DNA of 64,000 nucleotides from Eunapius fragilis. Lineage: Eukaryota; Porifera; Demospongiae; Spongillida; Spongillidae. The first letter of the stretch is position 1. Each line of letters begins with the position of its first letter. The notes under the pieces are model-generated. The model was given only the letters and a program-made list of their open reading frames with translations, did not search any database and was not told the origin of the DNA. This document shows, piece by piece, positions 12,134 through 41,645 of the stretch. Position numbers and translations under genes: made by a program. Location of the stretch: contig OY811981.1 of assembly GCA_963681505.1 (NCBI GenBank), positions 3,834,280 through 3,898,279 of the forward strand. Direction: 5' to 3'.

Positions 12134-15100
12134 GACAATTCTGATTCCACTCGAGCATCTAAAAGTGGAAAGATCCAGATGCTGCCAGATCTGCCAAACG
12201 TGCGTATGTCAAGCGCGGTACCGAAAGGAAGAACAAAACGACCACCCAAAGGTACGTTTATACGGCATCGATAAATGTTGGATCGATAAATTATAAGCAT
12301 GCATATGGTATATCGCTAAAATGGAAGGAATAGTTTAGTTACAGCGGTAGAGATACTGCGTCTCTCCGTTTTACAGTAATATGCGCTGTTTGAAATGTGT
12401 GTATAACGCCAAAGTTGCTTGCGTCAGTTTGGTCATGTATTGTGGTGCATGGTTTATCTGATTATAGCGTGAGATCAGTTTACTTAGAGTGCATTTATTC
12501 TTTGTACTATATGGCTTCGCTTTTAACCTTTATCAATCCTTTGCTCCTCAATGGAGATAGTCTGGGAACTAGTGTAATATTTGGTACACACCTCAACAGA
12601 ATTGCAGATTCTAATATAAACCTGTCATGCTCGCGCAAGTTGACGTTTATGCTACCTTATTCTATGCGTTTCAAGAACTAAATACAATACCAAATGCACC
12701 AGAAAAATTTAGGAAACAAGTAATAAAAACATTCTCTACACGAGAAGGTTGGTGGTATATAGGAATCAAAGGTGAGATGGTGGTGTAAAAAGCAAGGGAA
12801 CAAGGCTTCTGATTGAAAACGAAAAATGAAATAGACCTATATTAGCACGCACATTAAAATATGACAACATGCTGCTAATATAGGTCTATTTCATTTTTCG
12901 TTTTCAATCAGAAGCCTTGTTCCCTTGCTTTTTACACCACTATCTAAAGAGTATATAGGAAGGCTTATGAAGCTCACACCTGGACAACTTGCAACAGGAA
13001 ATCGCGACAATGTAGGCTGTAACCCTTCTGCATTACGAAAAATATCATCGGAAGCAAGGCTTGCATTACAAGAAGACGAAAACCTTGTATCATCTCTGCT
13101 AATACTTAAACAAATATTTGAATTAGATGAGGCAAAACTTGTCAAAGAAGAATTTAACCAAAAACCAGCTGTTTGTGGGTACATACAGTGTATTCAGGCC
13201 TCTCCATTTGCAGTTGTATGCTTTAATGATGCAGCAGTGAGGTTGTATCACGAAGTAGCAAAGAGAAACCCTATATTTTGTGATGCTACTGGCACTATAG
13301 TGTCTGTTCGTAATGAGGCTGGAAATAAACTTGTAACATACTACTACAGCCTAGTGATAAAACACCCCATCAGAGGCAAACCGCCAATTGCAGTGGCAGA
13401 ATTAATATCAACGGATCACACTGTTTTAACTGTTTGCTACTTTATTAATTGCTTTCGACGAGCAGAGGGTTTAATATTTGGATTTAATAATCTCATTAGT
13501 CCCAAACACATAGTCATTGATCGCAGTATGGTTTTGTTGCTGAGCTTTTTGCAGGCATTTAATATGGAAACATTACACGAATACCTCCAAAGAACCTTCC
13601 GTGTATGTAGTGGAGCAGGAAGTGACAAGGATATTAAAAAGATATCTCCTCATGCCTGTACTAGTCACGTGATGAATTCTGCTAAAAAGGATTGCAAAAA
13701 GTGGTGAGTTTTACTAATTTAGATGTTTTCAATAGTAAAATGCAATATTTTTCTTCTACCGTAGGTTTCAGAAAAGGCTGTATTCTTTTTCTATGTACAG
13801 CTTTTCTAGCCTCGTAAACTGTACAACTTTAAATGAGTTGGTGAAGAGATTATGTCTCTTAAAAGTATTGTATTGCTCAGAAATGGAATCAGTGGATACC
13901 AGAAAAGCATACAATTGTATTGTCAGGATTATAAACTTACTTAATAAAGAAACATTAACCTTGCCACATGAAAACGATTACTGCAATACAGAGGAAATAT
14001 TAAATGACTTATCAGATTATGATAATGACTCATTACATGTGCAACCTTTTGGGGCATATTTCCAACTTAAAGTGGCAAAAGTGAGCCTAACATCACAGGA
14101 AAAGTGTAAAAATATATATTACCAACCACATTTTTTCTTAACGATCATTGAGAAATGGATGCCAATGGCACCATTTTGGACATGCCTGATGCTGGGTAAA
14201 ATTTAACTTTCGTATATAGTGTTCATAATTTCAATTTTTTTAAATTAACAGGCGATTTGGAACGTCATAAAGCAGAAAAGGCTTTAGATGCAACATCTCT
14301 GGTAATATAATTATGGCTGAAAAGCCATACACAATTTAGTTGATGGATATTATGGTACAACAGAATGAACTGACACGAACAGCTGGAACAATTGAAGCCT
14401 GGAATTATATTCTGAAAAAGGTCGATCATTCGCAAAAGCGATTGCGACCTGATGCATTCTTAAAAGAACACTACCCTTTGATAATTGCACGACAAAGGCA
14501 ATTCTTTGACGACATGACACAGCCTATTAAAAAACGAGTAAAGGTGAGTTGTTCTGCTAGCTACGTAATGTGCTATAATTATTTTCTAATTAGAAATCTC
14601 TTCTAAGAAAGCCATCTCGGCCACTTAAAGAGAAGTGGCAAAGACGAATTATCGACACAAAAAGATCCCATGGATTTTTCCAGCAGCCTCCTAAAGAATT
14701 AATACATTTGATTGATATTGATGAGTTTACTGGTATGACAATGCTGTATTTCAGCATTGTAGTTCATGTTTTTTTTTTGGTTGTTGTTGCCGTACTGGGA
14801 TTGTTCCAGCCAAAGAAGTTGCCATGGTAAGCTTTCCAAAGCATGTTACTTTTACATCACCCTGTAACCTGGCTATGTTCTCCCCATACTACTCACATCA
14901 GCAACCAGACAATGACCCTCTCCCCACATCTTTTCCCGTTCTAAATTCTAGCAGCACATTGTTTCCAAACCCATCATCACCAGCACAACCATCTCCAAAG
15001 TCACCATCATCATTACCACGATCATACCAGTTACAAACGAAAGAGAAAACAGCATTGGGAGATATGATTGAAGTTAATAAGAAACTTAATTCAGGACTTA

Positions 15101-16285
15101 AAAGTAATTCCAATCTTTGCTGGCTGAATTCGGTTTTGCAATCTCTTAGTTGCACTCCATTGCTGCTGATGCTGCAAGGTAAACTACCCATATCATTCAA
15201 GTTGGAACAGCTAGTAATTTTTATATACTATAGCACTGCCTTCAACCGGCTTGACTCCACTTCAAGCAAGCTTTGTGGACCTAATGCAAAACCTCAAGAA
15301 CACTGAAAAACGTTATTGTATATCTACTGACTTTGCAGTAAGGGTTTTTCAGTATCTTTACAGCTACAGTTAATAATAGCTCTACTCCAATAGAAGTTGC
15401 TAACAAGGGAAGCTGTATTCCTTCAATATGGAGCTCAAAATGATTGCTGTGAAGGAATTATGGCAATAATAGAAAAGTTACTTATGTCAACTAATGTAAA
15501 TTTTAATTTGTTTTGAGCAGCACACATTGGTAACCAATTTTTTTTACAGATGCCATACAAGTGTGAGGAGGTTTTTAGAACAAAGTTCAACAAGGTTGCA
15601 CATTGCTGTTCATTGGTAATTGCTGTTCTTAAAAGTTTAGTATTGACTTCACACTTCTCATCTTAAATAGCCTGTGCATGAGGTTTCATCATGTACTGTA
15701 GTTTCATGTGGTGATTCATCAAAAAGAAATGTGTTTGAGTCTATGTTGGTCTATCTGGAAGCAACTGTATTATCACACATGGAAGTACAAACGTAAGTAC
15801 CTTCCCATGGCACATCTGTAAGTGATTACTGTTTCTTTTAGGTGTTGTGAAAAGTGTAATTATTCTTTAGACATTATAGAAAGTCACATGCTGCTTCCAC
15901 CAGTATTAATTATTCACTGCAATCGGGTGTCAGATGAGAATACATCTGTCAAGCTTAAAAGCCAAGTAATTGTTCCAAGGTGATTTCTTTATGATTCAAA
16001 AAGAAACACTATTTTCATATCTAAGTACACAGATGGCAACAATTATCTCATCCAAGTATCGATGGAAGCATAAGTTACGAGCTGAGTTCAATAGTCGTGA
16101 GCAGATAAATCTTGATTATCAGTAGTATTGATTTATTTATCTTCACATTAAAGATCCATCATGGAGAGAGTGCTACAAGTGGACATTGTAACTAAATCAT
16201 TTGCTTAATTCATGGTATAAATTGTGGTTCTAATACAGATACGTGTGCAGTAAGAAATCAGAACAAGTGGATATTGTACAAGTAA
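12134..16285 (+). CDS. Transposase fused to ubiquitin-specific protease (deubiquitinase)
   Basis: Exons read by eye: 12134-12251, 12640-12771, 12950-13703, 13765-14195, 14252-14301, 14340-14543, 14594-14732, 14810-14826, 14902-15178, 15234-15337, 15394-15495, 15550-15615, 15671-15792, 15842-15979, 16033-16096, 16154-16187, 16239-16285. They total 2799 bases, 933 codons with the stop, and every junction keeps phase. The N-terminal part has a basic stretch (KGRTKRPPK) and a transposase-like core with FCDATGTIV, AELISTDHT, HIVIDRS and HACTSHVM; the two Asp are DDE candidates and the third acid is unassigned. A Ser/Pro-rich linker follows. Then comes a USP domain: Cys box SNLCWLNSVLQSL (Cys codon 15118-15120), a CCEKC pair, LLPPVLIIHCNR, and His box IHHGESATSGHYTC. 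The true start is unresolved (ATG at 12179 or an upstream exon). The stop lies just inside a palindrome, so the USP tail may be cut short. Confidence 0.75.
12778..12941. repeat. Intronic hairpin inside the transposase gene
   Basis: Arms of about 70 bp (GGTGTAAAAAGCAAGGG..ATAGACCTATATTAGCA and its complement) close on a short loop near 12850-12870. It occupies almost the whole intron between the exons ending at 12771 and starting at 12950. A diverged, longer relative forms the palindrome at 16278-16567. Confidence 0.85.
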
Positions 16286-16567
16286 AGAAAAACATTCTCT
16301 AACGAGAAAGTTGGTGGGATACAGGAATTGGAGGCAAAGGTGGTGTAAAAAGGAGGAGAACAAGGTTTTGAGAAAAGGGTAAATGAGACAAAAATCCTAT
16401 ATTTAGCACTTCTTTTGGTTCTGTTACATTTACACGTGCTAAATATAGGATTTTTGTCTCATTTACCCTTTTCTCAAAACCTTGTTCTCCTCCTTTTTAC
16501 ACCACCTTTGCCTCCATTTCCTATATCCCACCAACTTTCTCGTTAGAGAATGTTTTTCTTTACTTGT
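16278..16567. repeat. 290-bp near-perfect palindrome at the gene's 3' end
   Basis: Each arm starts ACAAGTAAAGAAAAACATTC and holds, in order, a diverged copy of the end of transposase exon 2 (AAACATTCTCTA..GAGAA..GTTGGTGG), its donor site and the left part of the following intron hairpin. The palindrome is thus an inverted duplication of an internal piece of the element. It overlaps the last bases of the USP reading frame. Confidence 0.85.
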
Positions 16568-16617
16568 TTCCTCTATTTTTAATTATCATTTTTTATCGAT
16601 TATTGATACTGACAAGT

Positions 16618-16642
16618 GCCCCCCCCCCCCCCCCCCCCCCCC
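16618..16642. repeat. Poly-C tract
   Basis: A homopolymer C run of about 25 bases lies between the palindrome and the right inverted end of the element. Confidence 0.9.
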
Positions 16643-17245
16643 TCCGCTTCAATTACCGTCACGAGCAGACGCCCGCTTTTGTTTGGGATCACTGTAAGGA
16701 ACGCGGGAGAATTCAAACACGTCGTCTGCTCTCCTCTTTTGCACAATTCTAAATATACGTAAATGTCGCCATGGGAACGCTCCTATTTAACACTACGCAT
16801 TACGTAATGATTACGTATGTCAGTTTTATGCTTTATTCATACATCTGATACTTGAAGATGGCCTTCCAGGAGATTCTAAAGCGATTGGTATAATTGGCGC
16901 TCTTTAAAACCATTCCTATCAGGAGTTATACTCACCCGAGAATTAGAAGACGACGACGACGACGGAGAAGATTTGGCCTGGGGACGAGGAAAAACACGAA
17001 CTTTTTTTGTTCTCTTAAAGCAAACAGTTTGAAGACTGGAACAAAACATTAAAATGACCGTCTTTGCCTTCTGATTCGATAGGAACAAAGAGCTAAACTA
17101 TCCGTTTCTTGGTACGCGAGTTATACGCGGGTCGCGTTTTTTTAATGATTTCACGACCCGGGTCAATTCCTATATAGGAACTACTATCGTAGTTCCTGAT
17201 AATGAAGCTAAAGTTACTGAAATTCAAACTTCACACTACAACACA

Positions 17246-18083
17246 ATGCCGGAAGTAGAGGTATGTAATATATATTTTGAATAGCATTGATATCATTCTT
17301 TTGCAGGAAAACATTTGCCTTGCTATATATGCATCATGCATGAAAGATGCAAGTTACTATATTACGTGGTATTTTGTTACTCAAAACTAATCCACTTAGA
17401 CCTTTATTGATAAAATTAATTCCACTCAACCCATTTGTGTTGGCACCCAATTTGTAAGAACATATCTAGGCTTAATGCTCTGCTTAAAGGATATGCTTTC
17501 CCAACAGCCGTTTGTTGGCTTGCCAGACCACTTCGAAGCCAAGGTTTGCACGTGACCCTAAGTGCAATTATATGCATGCAATGTTTTGTTTGATACATAA
17601 AGATACAAGGAAATACATTAAAGCCACATTCCAGATTTCAGCTTCTGGAAACAGATATATTGGCTCTGGTATCAGGAGATTGGATTGATTCTCGTACGGT
17701 GGCCCGGTAGGTCGCGGGTACGAGCAGCGGTTTGAGAGCAAAAATGAGTACGAGCAACGGTCTGAGAGCAAAATTGCGTACGGTCCGAGAGCAAAATTGC
17801 GTACGGTCTGAGAGCAAAATTGCGTACGGTCTGAGAGCAAAATTGCGTATGGTCCGAGAGCAAAAACGCGCAGGAGCTGATAGCAAAAATGCGTACGAGC
17901 TGAGAGCAGTTGTTTACATTGGATTTAGGCATTACGCCATTTGTTTTTTTTCTTTAAAAAAATGGCTTCCAGATGCATCGCTAGCGTCACCCGTTTGTAA
18001 CTTTTCCAAGGGCTGTTAACATCCTGAGGCAGCGCAAGGCAGCTATTCTCGATCCCTGATTGCGCACCGGTGTGTAACTGTTT

Positions 18084-18168
<85 letters not shown>

Positions 18169-18178
18169 GCGCGCGCGC

Positions 18179-18234
<56 letters not shown>

Positions 18235-18369
18235 AATTCCTTTACATCGTGATGTGTATCTCTTTATTTGTCATACACTGGTACAGTTAAGAGCAGTCTT
18301 GGGAGATTTACCAAAAGCACGGACAGCTGTGGTCTTATCTTATTTACTGTGCACTAAGTCGGCTGACTG

Positions 18370-18452
<83 letters not shown>

Positions 18453-19526
18453 TCTGCATCATGCATGTCTATGTTCTAGGCGTTAAAGAAGGGAAGTTTA
18501 CTTTTAAATCATGCATACTTTCATTTATTGTTTTAATTGGGCCAAGGATCTTGTAACACTCAAGATTGAGATACTAGTAATCGGCTTCAACTGCCCAGAA
18601 CTCTCTAAGTTGCTGACATGTTGTCCCTCTCTCTCTCTCATTGCATTGTTGCAGCTTTGATTGCCTCCCTGTCATTCTCAGGCTTGGGCAGTGCTGTTAA
18701 CAGTAGGCGACGGCAGTGTTCAACACCAAGGTCTCCCTCTCCAATGCCATCTCTGCTCTGGACTCTCCCATTCCCCAGAGGGTCTTGTCAGGAATGATAA
18801 TGATATAAGCTCAACATTTCCACATCTTGTTGGAGTCTCCAACAGAACTTACCTTCTGTCAGTAGCAGTTAGCCCCTCATGCTTCCTCTTGGCTACCGGT
18901 GGTCCCTTCCCCTTCTGGTGACCAAAAGGGTTGAGAGCAGTATTGGCACATAGACTAATCGGAAGTATCCAACTCAAGCCACCACCAATGGCCATCTGGT
19001 ACTCATTGGAATCCAGGTACAAACCCATACCAGGGGAAGTGACCACCGGTAGCCAAGAGGAAGCATGAGGAGCTAACTGCTACTGACAGAAAGTAAGCTC
19101 TGTTGGCTGGGGAGGAAGACTCCAAAAAGATGTGGAAATGTTAAGCTTATATCATTATCATTTGACCCTCTGGGAAATGGGAGGGTCCAGAGCAGAGATG
19201 GCATTGGAGAGGGAGACCTTGGTGTTGAACACTGCCGTCGCCTACTGTTAACAGCACTGCCCAAGCCTGAGAATGACAGGGAGGCAATCAAAGCTGCAAC
19301 AACGCAATGAGAGAGAGAGAGGGACAACATGTCAGCAACTTAGAAAGTTCTGGGCAGTTGAAGCCGATTACTAGTATCTCAATCTTGAGTGTTACAAGAT
19401 CCTTGGCCCAATTAATAGTGGGACAAAACAATAAATGAAAGTATGCATGATTTAAAAGTAAATTTCCCTTCTTTAACGCCTAGAACATAGACATGCATGA
19501 TGCAGACAAACCACACACACACACAC

Positions 19527-19578
<52 letters not shown>

Positions 19579-19714
19579 CAGTCAGCCGACTTAGTGCACA
19601 GTAAATAAGATAAGACCACAGCTGTTCGTGCTTTTGATAAATCTCCCAAGACTGCTCTTAACTGTACCAGTGTATGACAAATAAAGAGATACACATCACG
19701 ATGTAAAAGGAATT

Positions 19715-19784
<70 letters not shown>

Positions 19785-22197
19785 GCACGCGCACGCGCGC
19801 ACACACACACACACACACCAAACAGTTACACATCAGGGATCGAGAATAGCTGCCTTGCGCTGCCTCAGGATGTTAACAGCCTTGGAAAAGTTACAAACGG
19901 GTGACGCTAGCGATGCATCTGGAAGCCATTTTTTTAAAGAAAAAAAACAAATGGCGTAATGCCTAAATCCAATGTAAACAACTGCTCTCAGCTCGTACGC
20001 ATTTTTGCTCTCAGCTCCTGCGCGTTTTTGCTCTCGGACCATACGCAATTTTGCTCTCAGACCGTACGCAATTTTGCTCTCAGACCGTACGCAATTTTGC
20101 TCTCAGACCGTACGCAATTTTGCTCTCGGACCGTACGCAATTTTGCTCTCAGACCGTTGCTCGTACTCATTTTTGCTCTCAAACCGCTGCTCGTACCCGC
20201 GACCTACCGGGCAACCGTATTCTCGAGTAAGTTCTCAAGATCTGGCAATGGTTAGCAAGGTTTCATTCTTGAATGTGCTCATTTAGGTAATTGTTGCATA
20301 CATGGAACTTCTGCAAACATCCTTGTCAAGTGTAATCTAATTATCCAAATTTCTTTGCTCTAGTTCTGAAGTAACTTTCATTGTGTTACAACCAGGTGGG
20401 GAGAACAGTGATGTGCTTTGATCCCTTACTGATTCCAATCTTAAGAGCAAATGGTTTTGAAGCAGTATCAACACTTTCGAAAGTATGTATGAAAAGCAAT
20501 CATTGTTACATGCATAAATTATACAATACTACAAGGGAGTAAACATATTGATGTATGATGTGCTACTCTTCCCTGTGCACAAGACCAAACACTGGTGTTT
20601 GATGGTTGGTTAAAATAGATTCAGATTTGTTGTCATGTATTTCATGAACCTGACAGGTGGTCCACCCTCACCAGAAAACTGTTGATTGCTTTGACCCATT
20701 GCATGACTCAAATGATGATGCCTTCAATTGGATATGGTTAGATAATGTGATAATTTGTATAGTACATTTAAATATTTTTTCTAATTTAAGGCTGTACATT
20801 TGCACTGAGGTTTACCATAACTTGAAGCAAAGGCTGTCAATCTCAGATTGGAAATACAATGACTCAAAAGTATGCACTTCTAGTGTTACCATCATGTGAT
20901 GTAATATATTTTTAGACCAATGGTTCACAAGCAAATTCAGTAGATTGCGGTACTTTTTTATGTTTCGTAAGAAAAAATTATGTTTTATTATCCAGCAGTT
21001 TTCAGTGAATTGATTATATTATCAGGCTGCTCGATTACAGGCTGAAGGTTTGCCATGCCTGCATACGCAGGTATGTTTAATAGTCCATGCCTTTAGTGGT
21101 TACTCTTATATCATTATGCTGCTGAAAGGAAATGATGAACACATTCAGACACCAGATGGCCTATGAGCTATCTGAAGGAATGCTATACCCATTGCAAGGC
21201 AGCTCTTCCTGTTCTGCATGGAATTATACAAAAGATACTCCAAAGGTGCACTTAGAGCCCCAGGATAACATTGGATCATAAAGTGTACATGCATCCTTAA
21301 TTATCTAACCATGCGTTTGCAGGCTGATGATGATGGTAGTGATAGCGTTGTCATGGATGAAGAAAGAGAGTTTCGAAGTGATGGTATGGGCCATTGTAGG
21401 GTAGTGCTGTCATAGTGTATGAGAAAAAAAACGTGTAACTTCTCATTTCAGAACAAGATCATGATGTATCAGATTACTCTGATGGTGGCAGAATGCACAA
21501 ACGATTCTGCAGTAAATTTCTCATTCCTACGTATGTTAATACTCCTGATCCAGATGACATCACTGCTCTTAAATGGGGCAGAGATCATTACATCCGTTTT
21601 TATCCGACATTGAGCAGACTGCCATACACGTAAGATGAATAAGAGTGATTATCATATTATAATTGCCAACCCTTTGAAGGGAAAAATCATGTCCTTTCAC
21701 ACGGGAGTTCATAAGAAGTGTAGTAAAGGACATGGAAGTAAGATAGAAAATGTTACTACAAGAATATATCATGCTTTTATAATTATAGCCTACTATCAGA
21801 AAGCTTCAGAATGGACAGCTACTTAGTGAATATCATGGGAACATTCCTATTGTTAAAACGCTTGTGAAAAATGACTCATATTGGCCTTTGCAGCACTGTC
21901 AAGATATGGTAAGTTGCATGTGTCAACTTTAACCACAAGTCAATGGGATCATTTTAGGTTGATGAAATAATTCATTACCTTATGGAAGTGGAAAGTGACT
22001 GCAAGAAAACTGCTTCAGTTTCCATGACACCCATGAACAAACTTATTGTATGGCCAGAAGTAAGGCACGTAGTGTATACATAATACATAAATGACATGGC
22101 TATTTCATAGATTGTTACATCACTTATCATGAAACACTATAATATCAGTCGCAAGGAAGCGATTGCGCACTACCTTGCACACACATTTCCAGAATGA
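17246..22197 (+). CDS. Ulp1/SENP-like cysteine peptidase (C48), interrupted by a transposon
   Basis: Probable exons: 17246-17260, 17307-17375, 17400-17543, 17642-17694 plus base 20226 (split by the insertion), 20287-20331, 20396-20482, 20536-20604, 20657-20736, 20791-20869, 20916-20966, 21026-21070, 21129-21245, 21323-21383, 21452-21629, one unclear exon near 21649-21747, 21789-21908, 21958-22059, 22111-22197. Family order is preserved: SGDWIDS, VIVAYMELL, FDPLLIPIL, then KHWCL (catalytic His codon 20590-20592), CFDPL (Asp), and SQANSVDCGTFLC (Gln helper, Cys codon 20946-20948), then FRHQMAYELSEGML. C48 enzymes cleave SUMO or similar modifiers. An acidic stretch and an unrecognised C-terminal domain follow. 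The gene starts about 50 bp past the right end of the transposase-USP element, so it may be its companion. It could instead be a host gene. Confidence 0.75.
17695..20219. mobile_element. IS3EU-type foldback element, 2525 bp, non-autonomous
   Basis: The ends TACGGTGGCCC and (GGG)CAACCGTA are flanked by a perfect 6-bp duplication, TTCTCG (17689-17694 and 20220-20225). The whole element is one large inverted repeat with arms of about 1.2 kb around a loop near 18930-19040. Each arm carries subterminal 23-bp repeats (GAGAGCAAAATTGCGTACGG), two GT/AC microsatellites and unique sequence. There is no coding region. It shares its first 11 bases and the GGTCGCG that follows with the 35029-40882 element. 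It sits in the last bases of an exon of the C48 peptidase gene, separating it from its splice donor. Confidence 0.9.
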
Positions 22198-23426
22198 ATA
22201 TGTTCGTATTTCGTAGTTCGTATTTCGTATTACTTTTTGTGTTCACCTACTATCGTGCCATTGCAACGCAGGCATTGAGGCACAAAAAGTCCCTAACGGT
22301 ACGACGTGCGGCGCGCGCACAGGTTATAGCCCTCCCTCCGACAGGCACCTTGTTGCCGCACAGAAAGTCCCTAACGGTAAGATTAGAGTGCGGCGCGCGT
22401 CAGCAAGCGCACGCGCACCTTTTGATTATAGAATAATCGAATTACATTGGAATGTGGTGCTGAGGAATGTGGTGCTAACTTCCAAGCGGTGTTAGTTACC
22501 TGTAACTCAATCTGTTGACTTTCCACATAACTACTGCACGTGCACTGTTAACTTTAGTCCTTCGCTAGAATAATTGTCCTGAAGTGCACGTTGTGCGCTG
22601 CTGCATAAATTTAACTGATTGGACCCGCGGCCTGAAAATAAGTTCGTACGCGCATGCGCAATTACGTCGCCTCCCCCCAGACCGTTATAAAATACGACGT
22701 TGTACTAAAACACTCGTTTTGTGCTGGTGCAGTGATGTAGAGCCAACCTTAGTATGAAACTAACATATTTGATGCATAAATTGACTTATCTAATGCTTTT
22801 CAGCATGTAGAATACCATAGCAAAAAAGTGCACCGTTAACGGTGGACGGCTCTTACCCATCCACTTCGCACGAATGCTGGGTAGCCTAGGAGGTAGATAA
22901 AAAGCTGAAAATTGCACCATACATCATAAATAAGGTAGGATCGCTAAACTGGACATGTTTTATATCTTTTGGAGCATTTCCGACTATTTTTCAAAAAACA
23001 TGGTTCTACAAAACACCCCATAAAAAATGGTTATCTCTCGTGGATCCGGTGTTAATCAAAATGCATAAGCCAATATACGGACCCGGGCTGACTCCTCATC
23101 AAAACAGTCCCATGTATAGCTACGTCTCCTGCCTGAACCCCTTCCCCTATGCTTACCTTATCACGATCTGCTTGACGTGCTCAGAACATAACTACATTCC
23201 ATTCTATACATGCAATGCCTACTCTCTAGTGTTGCACTTTTAGCATCATTTGAATAAATATGTTTGGTAAATTACAATATAAAAGTGTGAGCATGCAGCT
23301 CATTCCTTAGTGGTATTTGCAGTAAAGCACACACAACTGTCACATGTACACCTATGCAATGCAATGCACAATATAGCCATAACAAACTTTCAGACTGTCT
23401 GCAGAGCTATTTGAAATGAGACAATA
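22198..23426. other. Intergenic: small GC-rich duplication, otherwise nothing seen
   Basis: At 22280-22420 a block (AAAGTCCCTAACGGTA followed by GCGGCGCGCG) occurs twice. At 22471-22487 the 17-mer CTAACTTCCAAGCGGTG is an inverted match to 7806-7822. No ORF or RNA gene is convincing. Confidence 0.5.
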
Positions 23427-41368
<17,942 letters not shown>

Positions 41369-41645
41369 ATTAGTGTGCCCTGATCTCTGCCCTGAGATCG
41401 CGTAATATCGGATAGTGTGTATTAAATATAATTAAATGCTTATCAGATCTATAAATAGAGATGGTGTCATTGTACGTAATTGAATCACGTGGTTGAGGAA
41501 TTTAATGCCACGCATGTACGTGGTAGTTGGGTAAACTTTTGGTACACGTACATGTACCAGGTTTGGGGGGGACACCAGTGTTGAGTATACATGAACACGG
41601 CATGCATCAAGTGAAAAGCTGAATATAATATATATTCAATGCTGG
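41369..41645. promoter_or_regulatory. Copine upstream region
   Basis: This is the stretch between the copine start codon (minus strand) and the Ginger-like remnant. It must contain the 5' UTR or promoter if transcription starts nearby, unless an upstream non-coding exon exists. No TATA-like or other motif stands out. Confidence 0.3.

Larger units (their letters stand above)
11595..17196 (+). mobile_element. DNA transposon with about 370-bp inverted ends, carrying a transposase-USP gene
   Basis: Left 11595-11975 and right 16835-17196 are inverted copies of each other. They share, in order, a terminal GGAAC..GTTCC mini-hairpin, CCTATATAGGAAT or its diverged form, AAAAAAACG, a GTCGTCGTC/TTC trinucleotide tract, GAGTATAACTC and ACCAATCGCTT. 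The interior is the 17-exon gene listed next, plus two hairpins. No target duplication is visible at GGAAC or a few bases outside it. The long ends recall Mutator-like or foldback elements, but I cannot assign a superfamily. Confidence 0.75.

Noticed and set aside
18070-20255. Cys/Val- and His/Thr-rich ORFs
   Set aside because: They are translations of GT/AC microsatellites and 23-bp repeats within the foldback element.
17246-22197. The C48 peptidase as the protease of a virus-like element
   Set aside because: No polymerase, integrase or capsid-type gene is associated. The motif order and intron-rich structure fit eukaryotic SENP/Ulp1.
7806-22487. 17-bp inverted match (CTAACTTCCAAGCGGTG) as ends of a 15-kb element enclosing both protease genes
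   Set aside because: One match of this length is near what chance allows in 64 kb. Apart from ATTGGAATG nearby, the similarity does not extend and no target duplication was found.
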